Shown here piece after piece: positions 47,835 to 60,062 of a stretch of 64,000 bases of DNA. Origin of the DNA: Artemia franciscana (lineage: Eukaryota > Arthropoda > Branchiopoda > Anostraca > Artemiidae); the NCBI RefSeq assembly GCF_032884065.1, contig NC_088868.1, forward strand, positions 7,946,963 to 8,010,962. Direction: 5' to 3'. Positions within the stretch are counted from its first letter, which is position 1. Each line of letters starts with the position of its first letter. Made by a program: the position numbers and the translations under genes. The notes below the pieces were generated by a model, which ran no database searches, was not told the DNA's origin, and worked only from the letters and a program-made list of their open reading frames with translations.

Positions 47835-50800
47835 ACTATACCTTAACGAACTATACGTTAAATATGGAGGTAATTGTAGAAAGCTCTAATATCCTTTTAT
47901 AAAAGGGAGTCCTGACTGAAAGGTTCTTTTCCCTGAATATGAATATTTTTGTATATATTGACTACTATACGTTAAACATGTTTAATACGTTATGTTAAAT
48001 ACGTTAAACAAACTATACGTCAGATATGGAGGTAATTGTAGAAAGCTCTAATATCCTTTTATAAATGGGAGTCCTGACTGAAAGGTTCTTCTCCCTGAAT
48101 ATGAACCTTTTTGAATATTTTGACTACTATAGGTTAAATATGTTTAATACGTTATGTTAAATACGTTAAACAAACTATACGTTAGATATGGAGGTAATTG
48201 TAGAAAGCTCTAATATCCTTTTATAAAAGGGAGTCCTGACTGAAAGGTTCTTCTCCCTGAATATGAACCTTTTTGAATATATTGACAACTATACGTTAAA
48301 TATGTTCAATACGTTATGTTAAATACGGTTAATTAATAAATACGTTAAACAAACTATACGTTAGATATGGAGGTAATTGTAGAAAGCTCTAATATCCTTT
48401 TATAAATGGGAGTCCTGACTGAAAGGTTCTTCTCCCTGAATATGAACCTTTTTGAATATTTTGACTACTATAGGTTAAATATGTTTAATACGTTATGTTA
48501 AATACGTTAAACAAACTATACGTTAGATATGGAGGTAATTGTAGAAAGCTCTAATATCCTTTTATAAAAGGGAGTCGTGACTGGAATGTTTATCTCCCTG
48601 AATATGAACCTTTTTGAATATATTGACTACTATACGTTAAATATGTTTAATATGTTATGTTAAATACGTCAAACAAACTATACGTTAGATATGGAGGTAA
48701 TTGTAGAAAGCTCTAATATTCTTTTATAAAAAGGAGTTCTGACTGAAAGGTTCTTCTCCCTGAATATGAACCTTTTTGAATATATTGACTACTATACGTT
48801 AAATATGTTTAATAAATCATGTTAGATACGTTAATTAATAAATACGTTAAACGAACATATACGTTAGATATGGAGGTAATTGTAAAAAGCTCTAATATCC
48901 TTTTATAAAAGGGAGTCCTGACTGAAAGGTTCTTCTCCCTGAATATGAACCTTTTTGAATATATTGAGTACTATACGTTAAATATGTTTAATACGTTATA
49001 TCAGATACGTTATGCTAAATACGTTAATTATTAAATACGTTAAACAAACTATACGTTAGATATGGAGGTAATTGTAGAAAGCTCTAGCATCCTTCTATAA
49101 AAGGGAGTCCTTAAGGGGTCGTCCCTTTTTATAAAAGGGAGTCGTTAATTAATAAATACGTTAAACGAACTATACGTTAGATAGGGAGGTAATTGTAAAA
49201 AGCTCTAATATCCTTTTATAAAAGGGAGTCCTGACTGAAAGGTTCTTCTCCCTGAATATGAACCTTTTTGAATATATTGACTACTATACGTTAAATATGT
49301 TTAATACGTTATGTTAAATACGTTGATTAATGATCACGTTAAACAGACTATACGTTAAATATGGAGGTAATTGTAGAAAGCTCTAATATCCTTTTATAAA
49401 AGGGAGACATGACTGAAAGGATCTTCTCCCTGAATAAGATCCTTTTTGAATATATTGTCTACTATACGTTAAATATGTTTAATACGTTATGTTAAATATG
49501 TTACGTTAAATACGTTAAACAAACTATACGTTAGATATGGAGGTAATTGTAGAAAGCTCTAATATCCTTTAATAAAAGGGAGTCCTGAGTGAAAGGTTCT
49601 TCTCCCTGAACATGAACCTTTTTGAATATATTGACTACTATATGTTAAATATACGTTAATTATGTTTAATACGTTATGTTAGATACGGTAATAAATAAAT
49701 ACGCTAAACAAACTATACGTTAGATATGGAGGTTATAGTAAAAAGCTCTAATATCCTTTTATAAAAGGGAGTCCTGACTGAAAGGTTCTTCTCCCTGAAT
49801 ATGAACCTTTTTGAATATATTGACTACTATGCGTTAAATATATTTAATACGTTATGTTAAATACGTGAATTAATAAATACGTTAAAAAAACTAAACGTTA
49901 AATATGGAGGTAATTGTAGAGAGCTCTAATATCCTTTTATAAAAGGGAGTCCTGAGTGAAAGGTTCTTTTCCCTGAATATGAATCTTTTTGAATATATCG
50001 ACTACTATACGTTAAATATGTTTAATGCGTTATGTTAGATACGTTAATTAATAAATACGTTAAACAAACTATACGTTAGAAATGGAGGTAATTGTAAAAA
50101 GCTCTAATATCCTTTTATAAAAGGGAGTCCTGACTGAAAGGTTCTTCTCCCTGAATATGAACCTTTTTGAATATATTGACTACTATGCGTTAAATATTCG
50201 TTAAATATATTTAATACGTTATGTTAAATACGTGAATTAATAAATACGTTAAAAAAACTAAACGTTAAATATGGAGGTAATTGTAGAGAGCTCTAATATC
50301 CTTTTATAAAAGGGAGTCCTGAGTGAAAGGTTCTTTTCCCTGAATATGAACCTTTTTGAATATATCGACTACTGTACGTTAAATATGTTTAATGCGTTAA
50401 GTTAGATACGTTACATTAAATACGTTAATTAATAAATACGGATAAACAAACTATAAGTTAGATATGGAGGTAATTGTAAAAAGCTCTATTATTATTTTAT
50501 AAAAGGGAGTCCTTAAGGGGGTCGTCCCTTTTTATAAAAGGGAGTCGTTAATTAATAAATACGTTAAACGAACTATACGTTAAATATGGAGGTACTTGAA
50601 AAAAAGCTCTAATATCCTTTTATAAAAGGGAGTCCTGACTGAAAGGTTCTTCTCCCTGAATATGAACCTTTTTGAATATATTGACTACTATACGTTAAAT
50701 ATGTTTAATACGTTATATCAGATACGTTATGCTAAATACGTTGATTATTAAATACGTTAAACAAACTATACGTTAGATATGGAGGTAATTGTAGAAAGCT

Positions 50801-51139
50801 CTAATATCCTTTTATAAAAGGGAGTCCTTAAGGGGTCGTCCCTTTTTATAAAAGGGAGTCGTTAATTAATAAATACGTTAAACGAACATATACGTTAGAT
50901 ATGGAGGTAATTGTATAAAGCTCTAATATCCTTTTATAAAAGGGAGTCCTTAAGGGGGTCGTCCCTTTTTATAAAAGGGAGTCGTTAATTAATAAATACG
51001 TTAAACGAACTATACGTTAGATAGGGAGGTAATTGTAGAAAGCTCTAATATCCTTTTATAAGAGGGAGTCCTGACTGAAAGGTTCTTTTCCCTGAATATG
51101 AATATTTTTGTATATATTGACTACTATACGTTAAATATG
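47835..51139 (+). repeat. Satellite array A (3.3 kb)
   Basis: Same unit as array 0, mostly long-form units in the left half and a return of short-form units (TTAAGGGGGTCGTCCC) after about 50490. One unit near 49420 carries a paired change in its hairpin (GGATC...GATCC instead of GGTTC...GAACC). Variant units recur in the same order in array B, so the array was copied as a block. Confidence 0.95.
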
Positions 51140-52603
51140 TTGAAGCGTCATTTGAAGCGTCTCATCTTCCTAATGACAGCACTACATTTTCGACGTAAAT
51201 AAGAACATTGCTCTCATTCTGTGACCTTGAAAGATGTTTTTAAACTCAGGGCGATGAAAAAAAAGGTTTTGTTAAATAGGAAAGGCACAGAGACCTTTAA
51301 CAATGAGGAACAAATTGAATTGTATGATAAATCTAAGGAGAAATGTTCTTCACCAAATAAAAACGCTATACAGGGCTTAATAAGCTTAAGCAGGGCCAAA
51401 ACCTGGCTTGCTATATTCAATTTGCCAGAAAAACTTTATTTGGGAACTAAATTGAATCCAAAACTTTTAAATGTGTTAAAACGAATATACCCTGAATCAG
51501 AGAAAAAATAAATTTCGAATGAGCTATTACACAAACATATATGAACTAGCCCCCCCAAAAAGTATCTGAGGCCTTAGAATACCCTTGCCCTGGGTTAATT
51601 TTGTTCCTGGTCTTACTCGTGGTGAGTGACACCTTCTTTAAAATGTATCATCGGTCTGTTGACAGCGCTACCCTTTTTGATAAGGATAGCAGCATTGTTC
51701 TCATTCTGTGACATTGAAAGTAGAATTTTATTAACAGGGCGATGGAAAAATGGTTTGTTAAATAATATAATCACAAAGAACTATAACAATGGTGAAAAAT
51801 TGAATTTTAGGAAAAATCTAAGAATGAATATTCTTCACTAAATAAAAACGATATGCAGGGTATAATTTACCAAACCAGGACCATCCTCCCTTCAGTTAAT
51901 TTAAATTTGACACATTTATTTAAAAGAAATTGTCAAAGAGAAAAAAAGGGCGTCAAAAAAACTTGGGGAAGGGCTCACTGTCAACCCAGCACCCTTTCTG
52001 TAGTCACCCCTGGTATCTTTTTTTGCAGTCTTTATATCCGATTTGCAACATATTTTTTGCTAATTTTAGCAATTCAATAGAAAGTTTTTTTTATTCTATG
52101 CTGTCTTATAAAATATTTCTTAAATTTAATTTAATTAATAAAAAATTTGGGTGTGAGAAACTATTCGGAATCAATCATTTTTTAATTTTGTCATGGGTAT
52201 ACACCCTACCTGCATGCTTATTTAAAAAACAAAGACGTTGCCAAGATTATATTTGAAAATTAAATACTAAATGAGCATTTCTATTATTTAATATATTTTT
52301 TATGGATCTTTAGGTTAGTATAAGACAAAATACATCATCACTGTAATTAATTTTATAGATTGGGCGATCGACGAAGGGCGTTTCCTACATAATTTGTCAA
52401 CACTGTGCGCTGGGCAATAGCCAGGGTGACGGGTGATCGGCTATTTCTTCAGACTAGTGTCCATGGATTCCACGGATAAATGTTATGGTCCACACGAACA
52501 CCGTCGGTCTTCTCCAAGTGGTCCTGTCCTGGGTCTAGTTGGTCCACACATGGCTTCATCCTTAACAGAACTTCAGCGGGAGGAGATTTTTCCATAGTTA
52601 TCG

Positions 52604-52789
52604 GAGCGCCCATGCTTCAAAGCCATACTTGCCTATTGTCTTTAATACAATTTCCAATATTCTAATCTGGGTTTACAGACTTATTCTCTTATTCTTCTAA
52701 GTTTTTTTTTCAAAAAACACCATGGGCCTTTGTTATTATATTTTAAACATCTTCACTGTACCCACGACTCTACTAATATCACGGAAATG
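52604..52789 (-). mobile_element. RTE LINE fragment inside copy B
   Basis: Duplicate of 46505-46690, differing at only a few bases. It is carried by the segmental duplication and not by a separate insertion. Confidence 0.7.
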
Positions 52790-53934
52790 AGGAAAAAGTA
52801 TACTAATAACACGAAAATGAGGAAAAGATCTTGTTTGAAAAGATCTTTTAATTACAAAAGGTCCGTTAATTACAAATCAGTTACTATTACCCAATTTTAC
52901 GGGCAGGCCGAGTAAGACAAACCCAGCGCGCCGACTGAATCCATCTGTGAAACAGAATTCTTTCATGTAGTAAATGGCTCAGTCGTACCAATTTAAAATC
53001 AGGTCCCAAAAAGGTAATTACAGACCCCTTAGTACACCAGAAAACATATTCGTCCATAAAGAACACACTATTTAATCAACATTTTTATAAATCTATTTTT
53101 ATTTTTAAGTAAAAATTTAAAATTTTCAACAGTTGGGAAGTTTGAAGCATTTCCACCATTTGAAGAAAAAAAAACTAAGTCCCTTTTCACGATACGGCTA
53201 GTGATCATTTCAGTGACAGTGACACTACAAAAAAAACACAGACCTTTTAAAAATAAAAATTGCTTATATTTTTCTAGCTCAAATTGTACGGAATAGAACG
53301 AACTTTCTTTTCTGATATGAAAAAAAAAGTTTGTTACCTTGAAGAAATTTTGAGTTTTTAGCCTATCTTTGAGATATTTGACGAATTTTATAACACTTAT
53401 TTTGAAACTGTAGTAAATAGAGAAAAAAACCGTGTTTCTTTCAATTTAAAAATCATATTCTTGTAGATATATATCTCTCCTTTCGATTGATATAACAATA
53501 CCCCGGATTCCTCAACCCGATAACTCGAAAAAAAATATCCTGAATCGTCACACTTAGTTATAGGCTAACCAAGTTGGCATTTTTGGTCTGTATCTCAGAA
53601 ACGCCCCGACGGCGAACATGCGCCCTGCGATATTCGTATTCAGCATGGTTGGCTACCCTAGGATCCATCCTCAGCACTTTCGTACCTTCCGCCATGGGTG
53701 GGTGCACGATACAGAATTTGGCGCCCTGGCTATTACTATGTTAAAAATATCATGGCCAAGAGGCTAGGCCGAGTAAGTACGTTCCAATCTATTTTTTCTG
53801 ATTAGCTTGTTTTTTTTATGTTTATTGACTCAAAACTGTGAATTCGGCCCATATTATGATACTTCTTTTCCAGAAAGGAATCTAAGCTAACACAGAAGTT
53901 TCTCCTAGGGAAGGAGGGTTTTTAAAAAGAACAA

Positions 53935-56695
53935 ACTATACCTTAACGAACTATACGTTAAATATGGAGGTAATTGTAGAAAGCTCTAATATCCTTTTAT
54001 AAAAGGGAGTCCTGACTGAAAGGTTCTTTTCCCTGAATATGAATATTTTTGTATATATTGACAACTATACGTTAAACATGTTTAATACGTTATGTTAAAT
54101 ACGTTAATTAATAAATACGTTAAACAAACTATACGTCAGATATGGAGGTAATTGTAGAAAGCTCTAATATCCTTTTATAAATGGGAGTCCTGACTGAAAG
54201 GTTCTTCTCCCTGAATATGAACCTTTTTGAATATTTTGACTACTATAGGTTAAATATGTTTAATACGTTATGTTAAATACGTTAAACAAACTATACATTA
54301 GATATGGAGGTAATTGTAGAAAGCTCTAATATCCTTTTATAAAAGGGAGTCGTGACTGGAATGTTTATCTCCCTGAATATGAACCTTTTTGAATATATTG
54401 ACAACTATACGTTAAATATGTTCAATACGTTATGTTAAATACGGTTAATTAATAAATACGTTAAACAAACTATACGTTAGATAAGGAGGTAATTGTAGAA
54501 AGCTCTAATATCCTTTTATAAATGGGAGTCCTGACTGAAAGGTTCTTCTCCCTGAATATGAACCTTTTTGAATATTTTGACTACTATAGGTTAAATATGT
54601 TTAATATGTTATGTTAAATACGTCAAACAAACTATACGTTAGATATGGAGGTAATTGTAGAAAGCTCTAATATCCTTTTATAAAAGGGAGTCGTGACTGG
54701 AATGTTTATCTCCCTGAATATGAACCTTTTTGAATATATTGACAACTATACGTTAAATATGTTCAATACGTTATGTTAAATACGGTTAATTAATAAATAC
54801 GTTAAACAAACTATACGTTAGATAAGGAGGTAATTGTAGAAAGCTCTAATATTCTTTTATAAAAAGGAGTTCTGACTGAAAGGTTCTTCTCCCTGAATAT
54901 GAACCTTTTTGAATATGTTGACTACTATACGTTAAATATGTTTAATAAATCATGTTAGATACGTTAATTAATAAATACGTTAAACGAACTATACGTTAGA
55001 TATAGAGGTAATTGTAAAAAGCTCTAATATCCTTTTATAAAAGGGAGTCCTGACTGAAAGGTTCTTCTCCCTGAATATGAACCTTTTTAAATATATTGAG
55101 TACTATACGTTAAATATGTTTAATACGTTATATCAGATACGTTATGCTAAATACGTTAATTATTAAATACGTTAAACAAACTATACGTTAGATATGGAGG
55201 TAATTGTAGAAAGCTCTAGCATCCTTCTATAAAAGGGAGTCCTTAAGGGGTCGTCCCTTTTTATAAAAGGGAGTCGTTAATTAATAAATACGTTAAACGA
55301 ACATATACGTTAGATAGGGAGGTAATTGTAAAAAGCTCTAATATCCTTTTATAAAAGGGAGTCCTGACTGAAAGGTTCTTCTCCCTGAATATGAACCTTT
55401 TTGAATATATTGACTACTATACGTTAAATATGTTTAATACGTTATGTTAAATACGTTGATTAATGATCACGTTAAACAGACTATACGTTAAATATGGAGG
55501 TAATTGTAGAAAGCTCTAATATCCTTTTATAAAAGGGAGACATGACTGAAAGGATCTTCTCCCTGAATAAGATCCTTTTTGAATATATTGTCTACTATAC
55601 GTTAAATATGTTTAATACGTTATGTTAAATATGTTACGTTAAATACGTTAAACAAACTATACGTTAGATATGGAGGTAATTGTAGAAAGCTCTAATATCC
55701 TTTAATAAAAGGGAGTCCTGACTGAAAGGTTCTTCTCCCTGAACATGAACCTTTTTGAATATATTGACTACTATATGTTAAATATACGTTAATTATGTTT
55801 AATACGTTATGTTAGATACGGTAATAAATAAATACGCTAAACAAACTATACGTTAGATATGGAGGTTATTGTAAAAAGCTCTAATATCCTTTTATAAAAG
55901 GGAGTCCTGACTGAAAGGTTCTTCTCCCTGAATATGAACCTTTTTGAATATATTGACTACTATGCGTTAAATATATTTAATACGTTATGTTAAATACGTG
56001 AATTAATAAATACGTTAAAAAAACTAAACGTTAAATATGGAGGTAATTGTAGAGAGCTCTAATATCCTTTTATAAAAGGGAGTCCTGAGTGAAAGGTTCT
56101 TTTCCCTGAATATGAATCTTTTTGAATATATCGACTACTATACGTTAAATATGTTTAATGCGTTATGTTAGATACGTTAATTAATAAATACGTTAAACAA
56201 ACTATACGTTAGAAATGGAGGTAATTGTAAAAAGCTCTAATATCCTTTTGTAAAAGGGAGTCCTGACAGAAAGGTTCTTCTCCCTGAATATGAACCTTTT
56301 TGAATATATTGACTACTATGCGTTAAATATTCGTTAAATATATTTAATACGTTATGTTAAATACGTGAATTAATAAATACGTTAAAAAAACTAAACGTTA
56401 AATATGGAGGTAATTGTAGAGAGCTCTAATATCCTTTTATAAAAGGGAGTCCTGAGTGAAAGGTTCTTTTCCCTGAATATGAACCTTTTTGAATATATCG
56501 ACTACTGTACGTTAAATATGTTTAATGCGTTATGTTAGATACGTTACATTAAATACGTTAATTAATAAATACGGCTAAACAAACTATAAGTTAGATATGG
56601 AGGTAATTGTAAAAATCTCTATTATTATTTTATAAAAGGGAGTCCTGACTGCAAAGTTCTTCTTCCTGAATACATACCTATTTGAATATACTGTA
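53935..56695 (+). repeat. Satellite array B (2.76 kb)
   Basis: Same satellite, mostly long-form units with the variant order of array A (for example TCGTGACTGGAATG, then AAGGATCTTCTCCC near 55550, then the ATTCGTTAAATATAT unit). The right edge at about 56695 is the end of the whole repeated block. Confidence 0.95.
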
Positions 56696-57037
56696 TAGTT
56701 CAGAGTTTGGCAGTTTTTCTCACCAGGAGGATTTTTCCTATGAGCACTGAAGGTCTACTTTTCAGCAAAGCTCCTGTTGCTCTTTTTAAATGCGTGTGTT
56801 TTTTTTTATGAAGTTTTGTGCACATATTTTTGCTAACACCTATCTAAAATCTATTTATATAGTCAATATTCTATTTTTATCCATATATTTTATCGATCAG
56901 CGTGTTCCCATATGTCAACCATTACATCTCGGAATTGAAACGAAAAACGCAGGTGCTATACTCTAATAAATATAAAGGTCACGTCTGTGTATCTAAGGGT
57001 AAAAGTGTCAGTGTATCTTCAGGTGGGTAAGGCTTGT
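56696..57037. other. 3' flank of the zinc-finger gene
   Basis: Single-copy AT-rich sequence between the satellite and the stop codon. The 3' UTR of the zinc-finger transcript should lie here on the minus strand. I found no AATAAA on that strand within 150 nt of the stop. Confidence 0.4.
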
Positions 57038-57798
57038 CTAATATTTCACATTTTGGCCATGTATCTTCAAATGAACAGTCAAATTACAATTTTTGGCAAA
57101 TCTCCTCTGACATATTTTACATTCGTATGGCTTCTCCCTGGTATGAACCCTCCTATGATCCCTTAAATTCTGACTTTGGACGAAGCGTTTTTGACATAAC
57201 TCACACTGATATCGCTTTTCACCTGTATGAGATCTCATATGTCTATTCAAGCGGTGTCTTTCAGCGAATTTCTTTTTACACAATTCACACTCATGCGGCT
57301 TTTCACCTGTATGGATTTTCATGTGACTACTCAAATGTGGTCCTTGACTGAAGCACTTTTTACACTGTGGACATTCATATGGTTTGTCACCAGTATGGGT
57401 CCTTCTGTGTCTAGTTAAATTCTGTCTCCGAGCAAAGCTCATGCTGCAGTATTCACACTGATATGGTTTCTCACCTGTATGAATCCTTGAATGATCAATC
57501 AACGCCCGTTTATTGGAAAATGTTTTACTGCAAACATCGCAATCATAGATCTTTACTGCAGCTGAGGACAGCACTTTCTGCAATCGAACGACAGGATTCT
57601 CTATCTCTTCTTGTCTAGCATCATACATTCCAGAAATCGTTTCCACTTTGATGAAAGTGAAGCTTCTCATCTGACCTTCATCTTCTTCTATCCAAGGTTC
57701 ATGGGTTTCTGGTTCTGAAGCTGATTCTATTTCTTCCTTTACATATACCTTCGGATAGTCTGTCATATAAGGTGGCTTGGCTGATGACAGATTCAAAT
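57038..57798 (-). CDS. C2H2 zinc-finger protein, last exon, six fingers
   Basis: A DNA-binding, nuclear, putative transcription factor. The first ~80 residues are acidic, with two SUMO-consensus sites (VKEE at residues 19-22, IKVE at 49-52). Six classical C2H2 fingers follow at residues 84-106, 112-134, 140-162, 168-190, 196-218 and 224-246, in strict 28-residue register with TGEKPY-type linkers. Recognition-helix cores are NKRALID, RRQNLTR, QGPHLSS, ERHRLNR, QSQNLRD and KNCNLTV. All Cys and His ligands are present. The stop is TAG at 57038-57040. The open frame appears to start at a TTG, but an acceptor (TTGGTATAG) ends at 57799, so this is a 3' exon beginning at 57798 with AT completing a split codon. 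The N-terminus lies upstream. The family is too common to name an orthologue. Confidence 0.93.
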
Positions 57799-57861
57799 CT
57801 ATACCAAGAAAAATAATCTTAAAAATAGCAAAAGAATTACCACTGGGTTCTTATCTTAGTC

Positions 57862-57898
<37 letters not shown>

Positions 57899-58597
57899 AT
57901 GACTTTAAAATGTAGAAGCAACTGTTCCAGCAAATCTTAATAGATACTGATCAGGTTGTTGTTGGCAAAATAGTTTGCTTTTAAGGATTGCTGTAAGAAA
58001 TAACGTTTTATCTCCCTCCCTTTCCATAAGAAAAACAAAGACATGACAGAATACACACTGCATATAAGCATGATCAAGGTGCCTATATATAAACTATACA
58101 TGTGCACATATAGGATCCTGATAAACAAAAGAAGGTTCTTTAATGGCAAAATTTCGAGCCTTGTTCATCTAGACATAAAATATTTTTTAGTTTAAGAATA
58201 ATACTTATTTGAATATTTTTCAAAATTAAATTATCAAGTCCTTTTATTTTGGCCTCTTTTTAAGATCATTCTCAATTTCAACCGGAAGTTATGGAAAAGT
58301 AAACTACAATGTTGCAGTGGCGGACCTATTCTTTTCTTAGGAGGGGCAAATCTACATTTTGCCACCCCTACCATACTATTAATACTGTCAATATTACAGT
58401 TTCCGTTTAGAGTGATGGTTAGATATATGTCCTGGAAAAAGATGATATTTATTTATTATTTTTATGTTATATATTAAGTATGCTGGGTTTATCAACTCAC
58501 AGTTTAATTCCACTACTTTTTGAAGATGCATGGTATTGTCGATTTAAAAGGAACTTTACACTCTCTTACATAGCCTAAGGCATAAACTTAGCTAAAT
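57799..58597 (-). other. Zinc-finger gene intron, right part
   Basis: Contains a 26-base T run (57867-57892) and, near 58318, a CAGTGGCGGACC motif typical of transposon ends, followed by a stretch without coding content. Nothing else is recognised. Confidence 0.4.
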
Positions 58598-58913
58598 ATA
58601 GTAGTAGTAGTAGTAAGTAAGACGGCACTAGACCATTAAGGTCCAAACCGGCGGTGCTGATCTCCGTTTCATGGTCCTTCAGCCAGGAAGTGCAATGGGG
58701 GGTTGGGGAGCAACCATCGTGTGCTTTCACACACCCTTCCTGCCTACCTTCCCCAGATTTCTCCAGGTACCCATTTAGAGCTCGTGCGACTCTGGCTGAG
58801 CTTACAGAGTCACGCTACTGACCCCCCCCCCAAACTAAATAACTGGTCACAACTGGGATTGAACCCGTGCCCCCTAGCTAAATGGTATTGTGTTAGGCTA
58901 TAAGAACGTGAAT
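58598..58913 (-). mobile_element. tRNA-derived SINE with (TAC)n tail
   Basis: On the minus strand, from 58913, an A-box-like TATAGCCTAACACA is followed ~30 nt later by the B-box GGGTTCAATCCC (58850 region), the split RNA polymerase III promoter of a tRNA. A GC-rich body follows (GTAGCGTGACTCTGTAAGC, CAGCCAGAGTCGCAC, GGTCTAGTGCCGTC), and the element ends in TACTACTACTAC tail repeats at 58598-58618. Length ~310 bp and a simple-sequence tail are typical of SINEs. It sits in the zinc-finger gene intron in the sense orientation. Confidence 0.7.
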
Positions 58914-59398
58914 CATAACATTTATGAAGTATAGAGTTGAAGTCATTAAGACACCATAAATTTTTTCTTCAATTCTTGCGGATGCCGGATCGAAAGCAGT
59001 AGCAAGTAAACCCAAGATCTGTCAAAATGAAGGCAATTTTAAAGCTCTATGAAAAAACCGTAGGGAGCGAGATATTGAGGAGGTGGCAAGCCCCTTCATA
59101 TATGAAATGTTTTCTGTTCGTTTTATGCTTTAATTTCGCTCTTTACTTTCATTTGAAGAAACTTGTTTTTTTGTTAAATAAAAAGTAGGCACAATCAAGG
59201 TCATATCAAAGGGGGGGGGCTGTAAGGGGATTTGAACACTCTCCTTCCCCCACAATGTGTGTCGATTGCAATAAACGTAACAAAAATGAATGAAAAAAAA
59301 AATGATTATTTTTTTTTAAAGTTTTTCAGTAAAAAAACCTACTGGGCGACCTAGCGTCTAGCAACCAGTACAAAACATGACCGCAGTCAGAGTATATC
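58914..59398. repeat. Foldback-family fragment and spacer
   Basis: At 59060-59165 the outer and inner modules of the foldback family recur in diverged form (GGGAGCGAGATATTGAGGAG, then TTCTGTTCGTTTTATGCTTT and CTCTTTACTTTCATTTGAAG). 59170-59398 holds homopolymer A/T and a 9-base G run, otherwise nothing. Confidence 0.55.
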
Positions 59399-59514
59399 TT
59401 AGAAAAGAGTCACCTTGTGCAAGGAAACACTTATCTTTCGTTGTTGTGAATTGTACCCAAGGCAATAGATGAGAAAACCAATATTAGGGCTGCTTACATA
59501 AGAATATATGGTAC

Positions 59515-59685
59515 CTTTGTCATTACCAGCAGTTGAACCAGATTCGGAGAATCCAGAGACAATATCAATCTGACCAGAGATACAGGGCGAAACAAGTAAG
59601 GAAGAATCTTCGCAAATAGGTTGGATAACCGAACTTGTAGGTTCAAACGAGTCTTCAGCGTGGCTTTTTGTTGTGTCTTCAATAT
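59515..59685 (-). CDS. Candidate upstream exon of the zinc-finger gene
   Basis: The minus-strand reading frame from the acceptor CTGCTTTTAG is ATTGAAGACACAACAAAAAG onward: IEDTTKSHAEDSFEPTSSVI, then QPICEDSSLLVSPCISG and QIDIVSGFSESGSTAGNDK, 171 nt ending in AAAG|GTACCA. It is acidic and Ser-rich, like the linker regions of zinc-finger proteins. It starts with AT (completing a codon) and ends with a single G, so joining it to 57798 gives G|AT (Asp) and keeps the zinc-finger frame open. The donor GTACCA is weaker than the usual GTAAGT. Without transcripts this remains a candidate. Confidence 0.42.
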
Positions 59686-59936
59686 CTAAAAGCAGACAAC
59701 ATTGATGGACCTGGCTAGACTTCAAGAAAATTACAAGACAAAAAGGCATATTCTCAAACTTCATTGTGGAAATTTTTTAACTTTGTTTTTAAACTAGAAA
59801 TGAAATTTTTGATTGCAACCGAATTTTATCAGGACAAATTTGAAAATGCACTGAGGTTTTCTTACAAAACGGAAAGTGAAACAAAGACACTGAATACACC
59901 CTTCCAACCAAGGTTATTACCCCTGCACCCCCACAC

Positions 59937-60050
59937 CTCTGAGCTGAATTTCAGAATCTTCTCTCTAAATAGGTAGGTCTCGTATGGATTGTCTTCAAAC
60001 CATTTCTTTTTAACTTCTAATGCGTCATAAAGAAGATGTTTTCGGGTCCC
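59937..60050 (-). CDS. Possible exon, 38 codons
   Basis: Acceptor TATTTCAG before GGGACCCGAAAAC, donor AGAG|GTGTGG, and an open phase-0 frame GTRKHLLYDALEVKKKWFED then NPYETYLFREKILKFSSE. The composition is protein-like and the borders are plausible. The phase does not match the 59515-59685 exon directly, so if both are real an extra exon would be needed between them. No homology recognised. Confidence 0.25.
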
Positions 60051-60062
60051 CTGAAATATCAA

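Larger units (their letters stand above)
45040..51139 (+). repeat. Higher-order repeat copy A (6.1 kb)
   Basis: Unique part 45051-47690 followed by satellite array A (about 47835-51139). Matching bases in copy B lie 6099-6101 bp further right (45051/51152, 46381/52480, 47671/53771), so the two are tandem duplicates with almost no indels in the unique part. Differences I can see in the unique part are well under 1% (for example TGTCCTTGG/TGTCCTGGG near 46429, AATAAG/ACTAAG near 47075). Confidence 0.93.
51140..56695 (+). repeat. Higher-order repeat copy B (5.6 kb)
   Basis: Unique part 51152-53790 (with the LINE fragment at about 52604-52789) followed by array B (53935-56695). It ends inside a satellite unit, where GACTGCAAAGTTCTTCTTCC and ATACATACCTATTTG show the last unit decaying before single-copy sequence. 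It lacks the terminal short-form units of array A. Confidence 0.92.

Noticed and set aside
43095-56695. A CRISPR-like regular array
   Set aside because: Units are 122-192 bp and similar along their whole length, without short repeats alternating with unique spacers, and the context is eukaryotic.
57034-57418. Plus-strand frames of 105 and 63 aa opposite the zinc-finger exon
   Set aside because: They are antisense shadows of the six C2H2 fingers.
58840-58913. A functional tRNA gene (B-box present)
   Set aside because: The sequence does not fold into a full cloverleaf by eye, and the GC-rich body plus TAC tail shows a SINE.
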